DNA of 64,000 nt, taken from contig JAULSU010000002.1 in NCBI GenBank assembly GCA_030512335.1, forward strand, positions 806,001 to 870,000, read 5' to 3'. The position numbers were made by a program, and so were the translations under genes. Position 1 is the first letter of the stretch; every line of letters begins with the position of its first letter. Positions 24,113 through 34,515 of this stretch are shown piece by piece. This stretch comes from Immersiella caudata (lineage: Eukaryota; Ascomycota; Sordariomycetes; Sordariales; Lasiosphaeriaceae). The notes below the pieces were generated by a model. It was given only the letters and a program-made list of their open reading frames with translations, did not search any database and was not told the origin of the DNA.

Positions 24113-26425
24113 TCATAGCATCATGCTTCTCCTCCTTGAGATCTTATCACCCCCGTTTGCTGCGGTCCCATCATTGGAGTTGAGGGAGCTGTCGTCTTGG
24201 TAATCTGTTTCAGCTGAGTCGAGTACCATTGGTTTCTTCGGTGCCAACATTGAGGCTCGTTTTCGGGCGTGCCCTGATCGGCCTTTTGGTGGGTGAGGGA
24301 GCTCGTGTCCGGTGGACTCTATGGCAGCGGCAATGTCGCGTAGTGCTTGGTGCGCAGCGGCGGATGCCCTCCTAGGCTGCCTCTTAGACCTAGCCGAGTC
24401 CTCGGATGGTGGTCGGGGTGATCCCTTTGACGCGGATGAGGCGGGGGAGCTGGCGAAGTCGTAGACGTCCATAGAGTCGAAGCTTCGCTCTAGCTTGGTC
24501 GCTGAGGCGCTGTTCTTTGGTTTCGCGGGGACGGGGGCTGGCGCTTCGGTATCCTGCTCCCTCGGGGGTGCTGCGAGCGAGTCCCTGCCCGCGCCAATCG
24601 CGGAAGGTCGCCTCTTCCGTTCCATCACAACGCTGCTTGGCAGTATGTCCATCGCCCCTGGTTGTTGCTCCCTCTGTGCCAGGGGGCTCCTCGTATTCTC
24701 CCGCATCGTAGCCTCCTTTGCAGAGTTTCCCTCGGGCTTGACGCCCGAGGCTGTCGTCCACCCTTCAGCTCCCAGTTTGCCGACAGATGTAGGTGCCGAT
24801 TCGTTCCCACCTTGACCTGGGACAGCTGACGTTGAAACCCGTGCCTTAAACTTACCCTCGCCCGAGACTGCATCAAAAAGCTCCTTCGTTGGCCGGCGCA
24901 TCTTGTCCCGCAAGTTGGGCTCTGCGTAACTGATAGCGGCGCGAGCGCGTCGACTAGGACGTGATGTTTCACCATCCACAGAGAGGTGTCCCGGTGGTGG
25001 AGTATCGAGTGCCACCTCCCGCGGGGCTGAGCGATCTGGCGTATCTGGTGAAATTAGAGATAAACCAGGCGTATTTGGCTCGCAGGGCTCTGGGACGATG
25101 GTCACCACCGGGGGTTTCGGTTCAGGCAGGGATGGGATCTCAAGTTTGGGAATAGGGGCTGCTCTCCGTTCCCGCTCCTTTTGAAGCACATCCTTGAGGG
25201 TTGCGGGCTGTTGTTGCGGCTTCATCGATTTGGCAACATCCTCCGTTTCCGTTTTCCTGGGCGAGGATACATCCTCGTTAGTGCTCTTGGCCGAGAGTGG
25301 CGGTCTCGCTTGTGTCTTTTTCCTGGTCGAGGGAATCTCCTTGATTACCCGAGGCTTGAAATTTTCACCCGCGGACGTTTTCACCCCCGACTCGAGCGCA
25401 GCGGACTTCTCCTTACCTGATGGTCTAGGTCCACGTATGTCGTTCTCGTCACCGTACTTCCTCTTAGAACCCGCCTTCGCAGTTGAGACGATGGGTGCTG
25501 TTGAGGGTGGAGGCTTGACCTGTTCTACCTCTGTCGCAGGTTTCGACGGCACCTTGACTGGAGCAGCAACTGGCTCTTTGACGGGCTCCTTGACAGCTGC
25601 GGTGCTGTTGGGAGATTTTCTCTGGAAGTCGAGCTTCGGGGGTGGTTGAACGCGCTCGGTATCCATGCGGTCTTCTTCAGCAGGACTTCGCTGTTCTTTT
25701 TCTGTACCCTTCACAGGAGTCGCTCGAATAATGTCCTCATCAACATAGCGCGACACGGGGGGTGGGCCAATATCGGGGGAGGTTGACGTGTCTGCCGCCT
25801 CGGCGCAAAGAGCCAGTATTTGTTCGCTACTGTATGGATGTTAGTATTGTCATGCTTGAGGCCACCTGAGACCTACTTCATGGTTGCGCGTGGGTACGAC
25901 TTGTTTTCGTAGATAGGGGGTAGCCTCCCCTCCTGAGCAGCAAGGGTCTCTGGATCAACTGTTGGTTCCCGCTGTCTCCTTTGAGCGGGACTCTTGAGGC
26001 CTCTGGGCGCAGGTCTCGCTGGTCTCCTTCGTTCGGGGGAGTGTCGTTTGGAGGGAGGTTCTGTTCCAAGGCCGGCAACCATGACTGCTAACTCGGCCAA
26101 CTGCGCCTCCATCTTTGCCTTGATCTCAAGCGCATGGTCCGCTATCCTGTCGGCGGTGTTGTTTTGAAGCTCCTTTTCGAGGCGCATGACCTGGCCTCGA
26201 AGGTCGAGGTTTTCGGACAGCAGGCGGGCGCATTCATTTTCGAGGGTGCGGATGCGATTCGACTGGTTCGAGTTGACTTTGGCGAGATCTCGATTCTGTC
26301 GCAAAAACTTGCGGCGGACTAGGTAGAGGAGGTTAGACAAAGATCGAGAATAAGCTGGCAGTAGAAAACATACGAATATCGAGATTGCTCTCCATCGGCG
26401 CGGGTGGCTCGTTGAGTCTAGCCAT
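24113..26425 (-). CDS. SGO1: Shugoshin, protector of centromeric cohesin
   Basis: Shugoshin recruits PP2A to the centromere, protects cohesin from removal and promotes bi-orientation of chromosomes. Three exons (26374-26425, 25877-26318, 24113-25829) give 736 residues. Residues about 18-75 form the shugoshin N-terminal coiled coil (RRKFLRQNRDLAKVNSNQ, then RIRTLENECARLLSEN), the PP2A-binding and dimerisation part. A long, disordered Pro/Ser/Lys-rich middle follows. Near residue 460 is the basic C-terminal SGO motif (SRRARAAISYAEPNLRDKMR, then RPTKELFDAV), which in the family binds phosphorylated histone H2A. The last quarter is basic and low in complexity. The start is the first ATG, and the first intron falls inside the 17-residue leader. 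It is divergent from DAD2, another kinetochore gene, with a 500-bp shared promoter. Confidence 0.93.
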
Positions 26426-26925
26426 GGCACATGGTCGCTGCGCGAAATCGATAAGTGGAACAAAGGGAGTCGTTGCTACACGTGCGACAAGGTGCTGGGA
26501 CGTCGATGACAGCGCAATTGGCGAGTCACGGGCTGCTGTTGCTTGGATATGCAGGAGTACGGAGTGAGAAAGTGCGGTGAAGGCCTGGACGGAGTGGATG
26601 GGATAATTTCGCTGTGTTCATTTCGAGAATGTTTACTTCAATTCCTAAAGTAGTTTAGCGCCTATAATGCCCAACCCGTTCCGTGTCCAGGGTTGACCAG
26701 CAACCGAGCTGGTAGCCAACCAGCTAAAGCCCCACCAGAATCCCATCGGTGACAAGGGGGCCACCACTGGACCCTTTACAGCACGTCAGAGGCGTGGCAT
26801 TTGATCGTTGGCGTCAACCCCTCGGTGCTCTTGCCCTCAGCATCGCCACGACATTCCACATTGCTAGTACCGCCAGCAGGTCCGACGCTCTTCCCACCAA
26901 CAACGCACTCATCTCGGCGATCACG
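26426..26925. promoter_or_regulatory. Shared divergent promoter of SGO1 and DAD2 with an SBF-like site
   Basis: Exactly 500 bp lies between the two start codons. CGCGAAA at 26441-26447, 16 bp before the SGO1 start, fits the SBF (Swi4/6) consensus CRCGAAA used for late-G1 genes. Joint cell-cycle control is an inference. Confidence 0.4.
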
Positions 26926-27417
26926 ATGTCTACCTTCCCGACCCGATCGTTCTCGGGCCACATGCGACAGCCGTCCATGTCCGCGAGCGCCGCATCCACT
27001 GGCCAGTCTCCAGCGCTGATTGCACGGGTCAACGAGAAGAAGGCAGAGTTGCAGAACCTCAAGGAGCTTCGTGATTTAAGTGCGGCGATGGCCTCTCAGA
27101 TGGAGGCTCTTGAGCAGAAGCTCGCGACGCTTTCAGATGGGACGGAAGCCATTGCTCTGGTTCTCGCCAACTGGCATAATGTGCTAAGGGCGATTAACAT
27201 GGCATCGTGTATGCCTTCCCCGCTCGCGTTGTCCTATCTGTGTCCAGGTTACCTAACTGCAGCAGCAAAACTTCCAAAGCCAAGCGCAAAAGCTGGCGAA
27301 TCCTCCGAGGAGTCGGTGCCGTTACCACAGACCCTCGTCCGCATTCCGACGGAGCATGCTCCGAATCTCCAGGCGCACGCCGATGGAGTTGCGGCTGCGG
27401 AAGAAGAGCGCGAATGA
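26926..27417 (+). CDS. DAD2: DAD2, subunit of the DASH/Dam1 kinetochore complex
   Basis: DASH rings couple kinetochores to spindle microtubules in fungi. Two exons (26926-27208 and about 27263-27417) give 145 residues, or 144 with the alternative acceptor. The diagnostic block sits around residues 35-95: a helix (ARVNEKKAELQNLKELRDLS) followed by LEQKLATLSDGTEAIALVL and ANWHNVLRAINMAS, the best-conserved DAD2 stretch. After the intron comes KLPKPS, then LPQTLVRIPTE, and an acidic tail. The ATG used is the last in-frame one. Earlier ATGs would add a leader without family support. The 3' splice site is a tandem CAGCAG. The distinctive NWHNVLRAINMAS motif makes the family call strong. Confidence 0.93.
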   Translation: MSTFPTRSFSGHMRQPSMSASAASTGQSPALIARVNEKKAELQNLKELRDLSAAMASQMEALEQKLATLSDGTEAIALVLANWHNVLRAINMASCMPSPLALSYLCPGYLTAAAKLPKPSAKAGESSEESVPLPQTLVRIPTEHAPNLQAHADGVAAAEEERE

Positions 27418-28465
27418 GTGCACCTAACCGGCCAGCTGGCACGACCATTCGGGTGCGTTTGGGCAATAACTTGCCTACAAGCCGGGAACTAGGGCTCTAG
27501 TCTCAGCCCATTCAAGCCGTTGGTTTTGAAACGCCACGGCATCTACGGAATGGGCACCATAATATGGGTAGGCAGTATCAGCATAACTGTCTTTGGAGGG
27601 CCAGTATCTTCACCAACCCACGCCGCAGGGACCGAACTGAGAGCATCGTCAAAATCGCTGCATACCGGGATCAACTACCCCACCGATGGCTCGGCGGACC
27701 TGGCGCTTGTGCTATAGGTGGGGTAACGCACACGGGACAGCGCAGGGGTTGCGCGTCACTCTCGCGTTCCTTAGTCAGCAGTATCACGAGTCAAAGCCGC
27801 AATTGGGCGTTTGCGATGCATTTTTCCTGAGGGGAAGGCACGGAAACCATGTTTCGGAAACAGACACAGTGCAACCCAAAGATGCAGGCGGGGAGGCACA
27901 GACTGAGGAATATCGCAGAGTAACTCATTAGAGGAGTCAAGAGGCAAGCACAAGCCAATATACGCGGTCGCGATGGAAGCAAACAGAAAGGCGCTCTGCT
28001 GCAAGTCCAGACGGCAAGCGGGGCGGACGCGGAAAAGTAAACAACAAGGAGCCGGGAAGACGCCCTCTGCAATACCCCATCCAATCCCAGTTGCTCTGCT
28101 TCACAACTCCGCTTCATCTGTGACTCCCGTCTGCTAACGACCTTTACGAGCATCATTGACCAATTCGTACCCAACAAGCTTTTGATCAGCCTTCCCCCGC
28201 GATCTTTGCAATTGCTGCTTTTTGATAGCCGTCAACATTTGTGCGGGAGGATCAAACACCCCTCGTCCCCCTCACGCTATTCAACGGCCAATCGCCCCTC
28301 GACCGTTTTTTATCCGCGAAATTGCATTGCCAAAACCGCTGTCCGTGCCATCCCACCATTCCCAAGAGTGGCGTCTCTGGATCGGGACATCACCCGTGAC
28401 CCTGACCTGCGACCGGGCTTGGCCGAGTTGGGACGACCTGTTGCGGGTTAAAGGCAATTAAAGCC
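27418..28465. other. Intergenic region, DAD2 to the 728-residue gene
   Basis: 1.05 kb with no gene-like frame. It should contain the DAD2 3' UTR and the promoter and leader of the next gene. Confidence 0.6.
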
Positions 28466-30652
28466 ATGGCGCCGACAACGCGAACTCGACCCGTCGTCGA
28501 TCTTGATATCCACGACGAGTACGTTCTCCGCCGTGACTTTAATCCTTCTCCTCCCATCGAAGCGCCGTCGTCTGTCCTTGGCGAACTTCACCTCGGCAAC
28601 ATCCAGAACATCAAGCCGACTGTTGATGCACTGGCCACGGAGCTTGGCAACTTCCACATCGATAGCACAACGAAAGAGAACTTATACGAACAGCATTCGC
28701 AGCCGCCCACTCGAACCAGGGGATATAAACCTCGCCCTCAAGTAGAACCGAGCACCTTTCAGCTGCCATTGGCGAACCAGGATTCAGAGTGCACCCCTCC
28801 CGTCGACGGGATTTGCGCGCCAGTAGCGAGTGCCGTCTCGCACGATTCAGAAGGTGGGCTTCTTGGTCAAAACCACCACTGCCCAACAGTTATGCTGACT
28901 GTGGCCTTTCTAGACTCATTACCGGAGGGCGCCCTTGAAAGCGCAGCTCGCGAGCTTCCCAGCAACACCGAACAGCTGCTGAAGCACCACGCAGGTCAGT
29001 TCGAATGGCTGCTTACCGTTCCGGCGCACACAAACGACGACCACGATTCAACCAGAAGCAGCAGGCCTCTAGGGGATGTCATGCGTGGGGAGACGGAGTC
29101 CCCTCACGCAGAGGAAAAGAGGGTGCTCTTCGGCTGCAATCTCGTCCGTCGCAAAACGCCGATCAAGGAGGCTGTTGGCGACAGTCAGAACAGCCCGGCT
29201 AACATATACACACTATTAGCCACCCGGATTGAGGTCGATGACGATTGTAGCAGCAAGGCCGCCACTATTGCCACTGTTGATGAAGTTTCAATCCTCTCTT
29301 CTGCAGAGCCCAACTCGACCATAATCAGGATGGACTCGCCACAAGCCGAAGCAGCTGCTGTGCGAAGGACTTCGGGGTCTGCTCTCAGTTCGAGGAAAGA
29401 TGATATCGCAGACCAAATTCTCGCGCTACCGCCTGCAAACCCGTCATCGCGCATCGAGGACTCGGTGGAAGCCCTCGATAAGCTCGAGGAGGAGCTCGAG
29501 GCCCTCAATGAAGTGGCCCGCCTTGACCGAGTACTGTCCCCTGAGGAGTCGAAGAGTGCTGCTGTTGTGCATAGCATTGACACTTCCTTGAAGCGCACAG
29601 GCTCGGTAGCCAAGAAGCCCGCATCCGGCACTGTCCGGGTCAGGACTTCGGCCGAACGGTCCTCCTCAGTCCGCAAGTCGGTCTCGTCGGCCGTCTCTCA
29701 AGACGATGAGAAATCCACCACGGCCAACAGAGGTCCCCGGAAGTCTCTGGTGTCGAGACCAGCGAGTTTGCTCCCGCCCAAGCCGCCGGCCAGGTCTAGC
29801 AAGCCCCCGACGGTTTCAACGTTCGAGCTGCCCGGAGAAGCTGTCGCCCGTCGCCTCAAGGAGCAGCGAGAAGCACGTCTTTCGCGCCAGTTCCATCCAG
29901 AACAAGCAGCTGCCGTTGCGGCAACCTTCTCCCCGTCAAAGCCCCATGCGAAATCGACCAAGGCGCCCACGCGGCCCACTTTTGAGCTGCCGGGTGAGGC
30001 CATTTCCCGGCGCAAGCGCGAAGAAAGGGAGGCCAAGCTGCGCGCACAGGAGGAAGAAGAGCGGAAGAGGCGAGAGTTCAAGGCACGCCCTATTCGCAGT
30101 AGCATTGCACCGAATTCGTACCCACGTGAGACCATCGCCAGCCGGGCACGACAGGGCAAACTGTCGGGATCGTCTGAGGCGGAAGGCACCGCCACCGTGA
30201 CATTGACCCCGAACACGGCCGCGAGAAAGAGGCAGTCGATGGCGGCTGGGGCTTCGGCCGCGACGCCGCGGATGTTCCTCAGCACCACGCGTGGGCGTAG
30301 CGAGCTCACTGTTGACTCGGCGGCGGGGACTAGCCGTGCCACGTCGACGTCAACGGGTAGCACTCGCGGCAGTGGGGCGGGCAACGGCAGTGTCATTAGC
30401 GTCAGCAAGCGGAGCACCGTCAGCACTGAAGACCAAGTGCAGCAGAAGGCCCGGGGCCGGGAGATCTTCTCTCGCGACAATAGCATTGCTGCCGAGCGAG
30501 AGAAGGAGCGCCGCGAAAGGGAGGCGGCGGCCAAGCTTGCACGGCAGGAGGCAGCGGAGCGCTCCAGGCAGCTAAGTCGAGAGTGGGCGCTGAAGCAGAA
30601 GGCCAAGAGAGCCAGCATGATGGGATCGGAGGAGTGCAAGAATATTGTTTAG
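28466..30652 (+). CDS. Unrecognised basic protein with FELPGEA repeats and a coiled-coil tail
   Basis: A single-exon frame of 728 residues. I cannot assign a named family. The first 240 residues are moderately structured (VVDLDIHDEYVLRRDFNP, LGELHLGNIQNIKP). A short acidic helix (LDKLEEELEALNEVARLDRV) occurs near residue 340. Two copies of a motif follow: TFELPGEAVARRLKEQREAR near 450 and TFELPGEAISRRKREEREAK near 505. The second runs into RKRREFKARPIRSS and then PRETIASRAR. The FKARP context recalls TPX2-type microtubule-binding modules, but this is only a resemblance. The C-terminal 80 residues are a highly charged helix (EREKERREREAAAKLARQEA). Codon use and the open frame support a real gene. 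The start codon follows an A-rich leader (AAAGCCATGG). A missed intron near residues 135-155 cannot be excluded. Confidence 0.8.
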   Translation: MAPTTRTRPVVDLDIHDEYVLRRDFNPSPPIEAPSSVLGELHLGNIQNIKPTVDALATELGNFHIDSTTKENLYEQHSQPPTRTRGYKPRPQVEPSTFQLPLANQDSECTPPVDGICAPVASAVSHDSEGGLLGQNHHCPTVMLTVAFLDSLPEGALESAARELPSNTEQLLKHHAGQFEWLLTVPAHTNDDHDSTRSSRPLGDVMRGETESPHAEEKRVLFGCNLVRRKTPIKEAVGDSQNSPANIYTLLATRIEVDDDCSSKAATIATVDEVSILSSAEPNSTIIRMDSPQAEAAAVRRTSGSALSSRKDDIADQILALPPANPSSRIEDSVEALDKLEEELEALNEVARLDRVLSPEESKSAAVVHSIDTSLKRTGSVAKKPASGTVRVRTSAERSSSVRKSVSSAVSQDDEKSTTANRGPRKSLVSRPASLLPPKPPARSSKPPTVSTFELPGEAVARRLKEQREARLSRQFHPEQAAAVAATFSPSKPHAKSTKAPTRPTFELPGEAISRRKREEREAKLRAQEEEERKRREFKARPIRSSIAPNSYPRETIASRARQGKLSGSSEAEGTATVTLTPNTAARKRQSMAAGASAATPRMFLSTTRGRSELTVDSAAGTSRATSTSTGSTRGSGAGNGSVISVSKRSTVSTEDQVQQKARGREIFSRDNSIAAEREKERREREAAAKLARQEAAERSRQLSREWALKQKAKRASMMGSEECKNIV

Positions 30653-31574
30653 GTGTGGTATCATGGGTGAGGGTTGAATATGCATAGCCGGGGTTACGTT
30701 TGGAGTTTTGTGTTTGCGACTGTTCACTGGCTTATTATGGTTATCTTGGTTTACTGGGTTGGTGAGATACACGCAACCGTAGAAATGGTGCATGCTCGAG
30801 AGCATTTCTATGGGGAAAGGGGTTTGGTCAAGTTATTATTTACTGAGTTGGCCAGGAGTAATAAAAACTCGAAGCTTTGTTTACAACTTTTATCACTGGT
30901 GTCGCAACTTAATCACCGGAACCATGGCAAACTTCCACCTTCACAGAACCGCCCGGACCGAACACCCAAAGTGACAAATGCCAAAAGCAAATCAACAACT
31001 GCACTGGAAAATAGCGACGTGACACAATATTGCCAAGTGACGTTCTCCTTTATGGGGGCTGTTTCTGCTGTTTCTGGCTTGTCTCGTTTTTTTTTTGTTT
31101 TCCTTGCTGGCTCCCCCGGCCATCAAGGTTCGTGATCTGTTCAGGGGGAGAGGACATTTGACTGCGGCAGTTCTCCAAGGGAGATCTGGGGTTTACTGCC
31201 CAGGTAAGCGGGATGCGGTAGGTACTGTGTCATTAGACCATGATTGATGCTCGCGGTAATATTGATACAATCTGCACACATGACGTCCACTCTACGCAGC
31301 GCGGCTGATGTTCAAAATGCAATGACACAAGGCCATCGGTTCTGCCGGCAACAGGGGCTCCTAACGGAAACCGTTACCCATGTGGCAGCGGGTGGCGCCC
31401 CGGAAGGAAGAGCGACAGCGCCAAGGCTAATTGGCATCAGCGGGCGGACGGGCGCATCGCGTCGTTTCCAGCCAGAATCTCCACTTCGACTCACTAGAAA
31501 CACAACTGCCCATTACCCGAGTAATCAATTCCACCACGCCGGGAAACGCCCGCGCGCCCCCCGACTCGGCGGCC
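30653..31574. other. Intergenic region before the carboxylesterase
   Basis: 920 bp holding the 3' flank of the preceding gene and the esterase promoter. A T-run lies near 31086-31100. No gene seen. Confidence 0.6.
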
Positions 31575-33716
31575 ATGTGCCCGCCTCTGCGCTACCTTTT
31601 TAAGAGAGCAGCGCGAGCTCGGGACGGCCGACCCTCCTCGTCGTCGTTACTCTCCGCCCGCTGGCTGTTTGCGCTCGCCGTGCTCGCCCTCATCACGCTT
31701 TACTACCTCTCCGCCGACCGCTATCACCTCCCCCTTCCCCATCCCCCGGATCTTGGCGGCGGTCAACCCAAACCCACAGCCACCACAATGGGCCCTTCAA
31801 AACCCAAACCCACCACCGCGCCGTCCCGGCCCGCCGTGACGCTCCAGCAGGGACGGTACATCGGCTCCGTCATCCTCGCCTCGTCTCACTTCCCCCGCCC
31901 CATTGACGCTTTCCGCGGCATCCCCTTCGCCCAGGACACCGGCGGCGCGAACCGCTTTCGCCCGCCGCAGCCTCTCCCGCCGTCTGATGAGACCTTTGAG
32001 GCTTTGCGCTTTGGGAAGGCATGCCAGAGGGATAACTTTCTTCGCGGCGACACCGGCGAGGATTGTCTGAATCTCAACGTTTACCGCCCTAGCGGTACCG
32101 TTGGCGCAAAGGGGCTGCTGCCGGTGATAGTCTATGTCCACGGCGGCGCGTTCAACTCAGGGAGCGGGATCGAGAGGAACATGGCGAGCTTTGTGAGCTG
32201 GGCCGAGCAGCCGATGGTGGGAATTAACTTTAATTACCGGGTGGGCGCGCTGGGGTTCTTGCCTTCGGAGGTTACGGCAAGGGAGGGGTTGTTGAATTTG
32301 GGGCTGAGGGATCAGCAGACGTTGTTTGAGTGGGTGAGGGAGAATGTCGAGGCTTTTGGGGGGGATCCGGAGAATGTGACGATTATGGGGTTGAGTGCTG
32401 GGGCGCATTCGGTAGGTTTGTTCTGTTTATCCTGTGGGAGGGGAAGGGGAAAGGGATGAGGCTAACGGGTGTAGGTTGGGCATCATTTGATGTACTATGC
32501 GAGGGGGGAGGAGAAACCGCCGTTTGCGAAGGCGATTATGGAGTCGGGGGCTACGACTGCGAGAGCGGTGTTCTGGCCGACCCACCCGAGACATTTGGTT
32601 CAGTTTCGGGAGTTTCTTGCAATCGCTGGGGTAGGAGCAGTCCCGGAAGAGGAGACCTTTGATCGTCTCAGGGAACTGCCGTTGCTCGACATCATGAAGG
32701 CGTCGAGGGGGCTGTGGGATCGGTATGCTCGCAGTGTGACCTGGCCGTTCCAGCCAGTCGTCGATGCGCCGCATCCGCTTGCCAATTCTAGCCAGCCGGA
32801 CCCCGAAAAGGGTCCCGCACCGCCGGTTCTCATTCCGGATCTTCCCATCAACTCATGGCGTCAGGGAAAACACTTGCGGATTCCCGTCATGACGGGATAT
32901 AATACCAATGAGGGTACCATCTTCATCCCTCACGAAGCCCAAACCAACGAGGACTTCCGCAACTTCTTCACCAAACTCATCCCGGGCTTCTCCACCTCAG
33001 ATCTCGACGCTCTCGAGCGTCTTTACCCCGACCCCGTCACCAACCCCTCAAGCCCCTACAAGACCGTTCCCGCCGACAAAGGGGCTCAGTTCTCCCGTCT
33101 CGACGCCGCCTACTCCCATTACGCCTACATCTGCCCCGTCATTCAAACCGCTCACTTCCTCTCCTCCGACCCCTCCAACAAATCCCCCGTCTTCGTCTAC
33201 CGCTACGCCGCCACCGGCGCCTGGGGCACCGCCAACCACGGTGACGAAGCTCCCGTCGTCGCTCACGACATGGGACTCCTCGGCTCTGAGCGTCTCCCCG
33301 GTCTCACCGCCGTATCAGACGTCATGCACGGTGCCTGGGCGCGCTTCATCGTCTCCAAAGCAGGCACTCCCAATCCGGCACCAGAAAACGGTATCGATGT
33401 GGACTGGCCTGCCTTTGACTCGCCTTTCCCCCCCGAGCAAGCAGATACGGCATGGAAGGGTGTCGTAAAACGAGGGGAGACTCCTGCGCCAGGGAAAGGG
33501 AGAAAAGTCGTATTTGGTGAAGGGAATGATGAGCGGGGGGTGGTTGCGGAGAGGCAGTTGGGATGGACGGGCGCGCAAAGGGGGGATCAACATAGGGGAA
33601 TACCCGCCAAGCAGGAACAGCTGTCGGATGTAGAGATTGCGGCTTGTCGATTCTGGTGGGGGAGAGTTGAGTTGAGTGAAGGTTTGGGGACGAGAAGGAA
33701 GGAGACGAAGTTGTGA
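31575..33716 (+). CDS. Type-B carboxylesterase with N-terminal membrane anchor
   Basis: An alpha/beta-hydrolase of the carboxylesterase/cholinesterase family, predicted to hydrolyse carboxyl esters of unknown identity. Two exons (31575-32411, 32475-33716) give 692 residues. Residues about 30-46 (WLFALAVLALITLYYLS) form one membrane span after a basic tail, so a type II membrane protein is likely, with the catalytic domain lumenal or outside. Family marks follow: FRGIPFAQ, EDCLNLNVYRP, the oxyanion loop YVHGGAFNSG, and the nucleophile elbow GLSAG with Ser274. The presumed acid is Glu near 425 (NTNEGTIF), and the His is near 564 (DVMHGAW). Most type-B enzymes have GESAG. Leu replaces Glu here. 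The intron sits five codons after the nucleophile Ser. An upstream in-frame ATG (31431) would add 48 residues. Confidence 0.92.
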
Positions 33717-34515
33717 TACCTGCAATACCGGAAGAGGTACTGGCTTTGGCATATTGGAAAGCCTCGGAGGTATTGCATGTGGGATGAGATTTTTTTGTAT
33801 ATACTTGAAATGCATTAAGGAATACGATAGACGTAAGACATGAAGAACAAACCAAAAATCCAAGGGAAACCAGTTCTAAGCCTTGGTGATCGTTGAGTAT
33901 AAACAATGTTAGTTACCTAGAAAAAGTCGAGTGCAGTGCATTATCATAAACGACAAGCGTCCAAGACAGCTCATCTTATCCCATCCATCCCTTTCCTCCA
34001 TCTATGTACATGTATATATGTGCGTCCAACCCCCTTCATCAGGCCCGCGCTTTGTTACTTTTCCTCCCCTACTCTCTCTACACGCTCCTTTTGTTACATG
34101 CATCCGTTAGGCGGCTTCCAACCTGACACGCAGCTGTTGAAACAAGCAATAGATAAGACATCTGACAGAACTACAGCTATTTCTCCACTTCGAGCAGGCC
34201 AGCTATGTACAGCTTGTCGGAAAGTTCGAATCAGCTCTGGGTCTGGGGCGGTGGCTGGCCCGTTTTCCGTATTATTAAGAGTGCTGGTAGCGGTGTATGT
34301 TTGACGATGGAGACCTTGATTGTACGTTGCGACCGTTGAAGCAAGGATAAAGCAAAACTCCGATATTAAACAAACTGCCCCCAATGTCGTCCAAGTGAGG
34401 TTCCAAGGAAAGGCTCATTGGGGATGGGTATCCTTATGCAAAAAGGAAAATGACAGCAAAGAGCGGTATGTGTGCGGTGTCACCGCAAGACGGGTGCTAT
34501 TTCCCCTCGGGGGAT
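33717..34515. other. Convergent 3' flanks
   Basis: 800 bp between the stop codons of the esterase and the mucin-like gene. AT-richer than its neighbours, with no gene-like frame. Confidence 0.6.

Noticed and set aside
23476..24183. 235-codon frame between VPS29 and shugoshin
   Set aside because: It overlaps the shugoshin 3' end, is Asn/Pro/Lys-rich, and starts only 24 bp after the VPS29 stop. It reads as convergent 3' UTRs.
29698..30639. 313-codon minus-strand frame
   Set aside because: It is antisense to the 728-residue gene. Its Leu/Ser/Arg-rich composition is the mirror of the sense codons.
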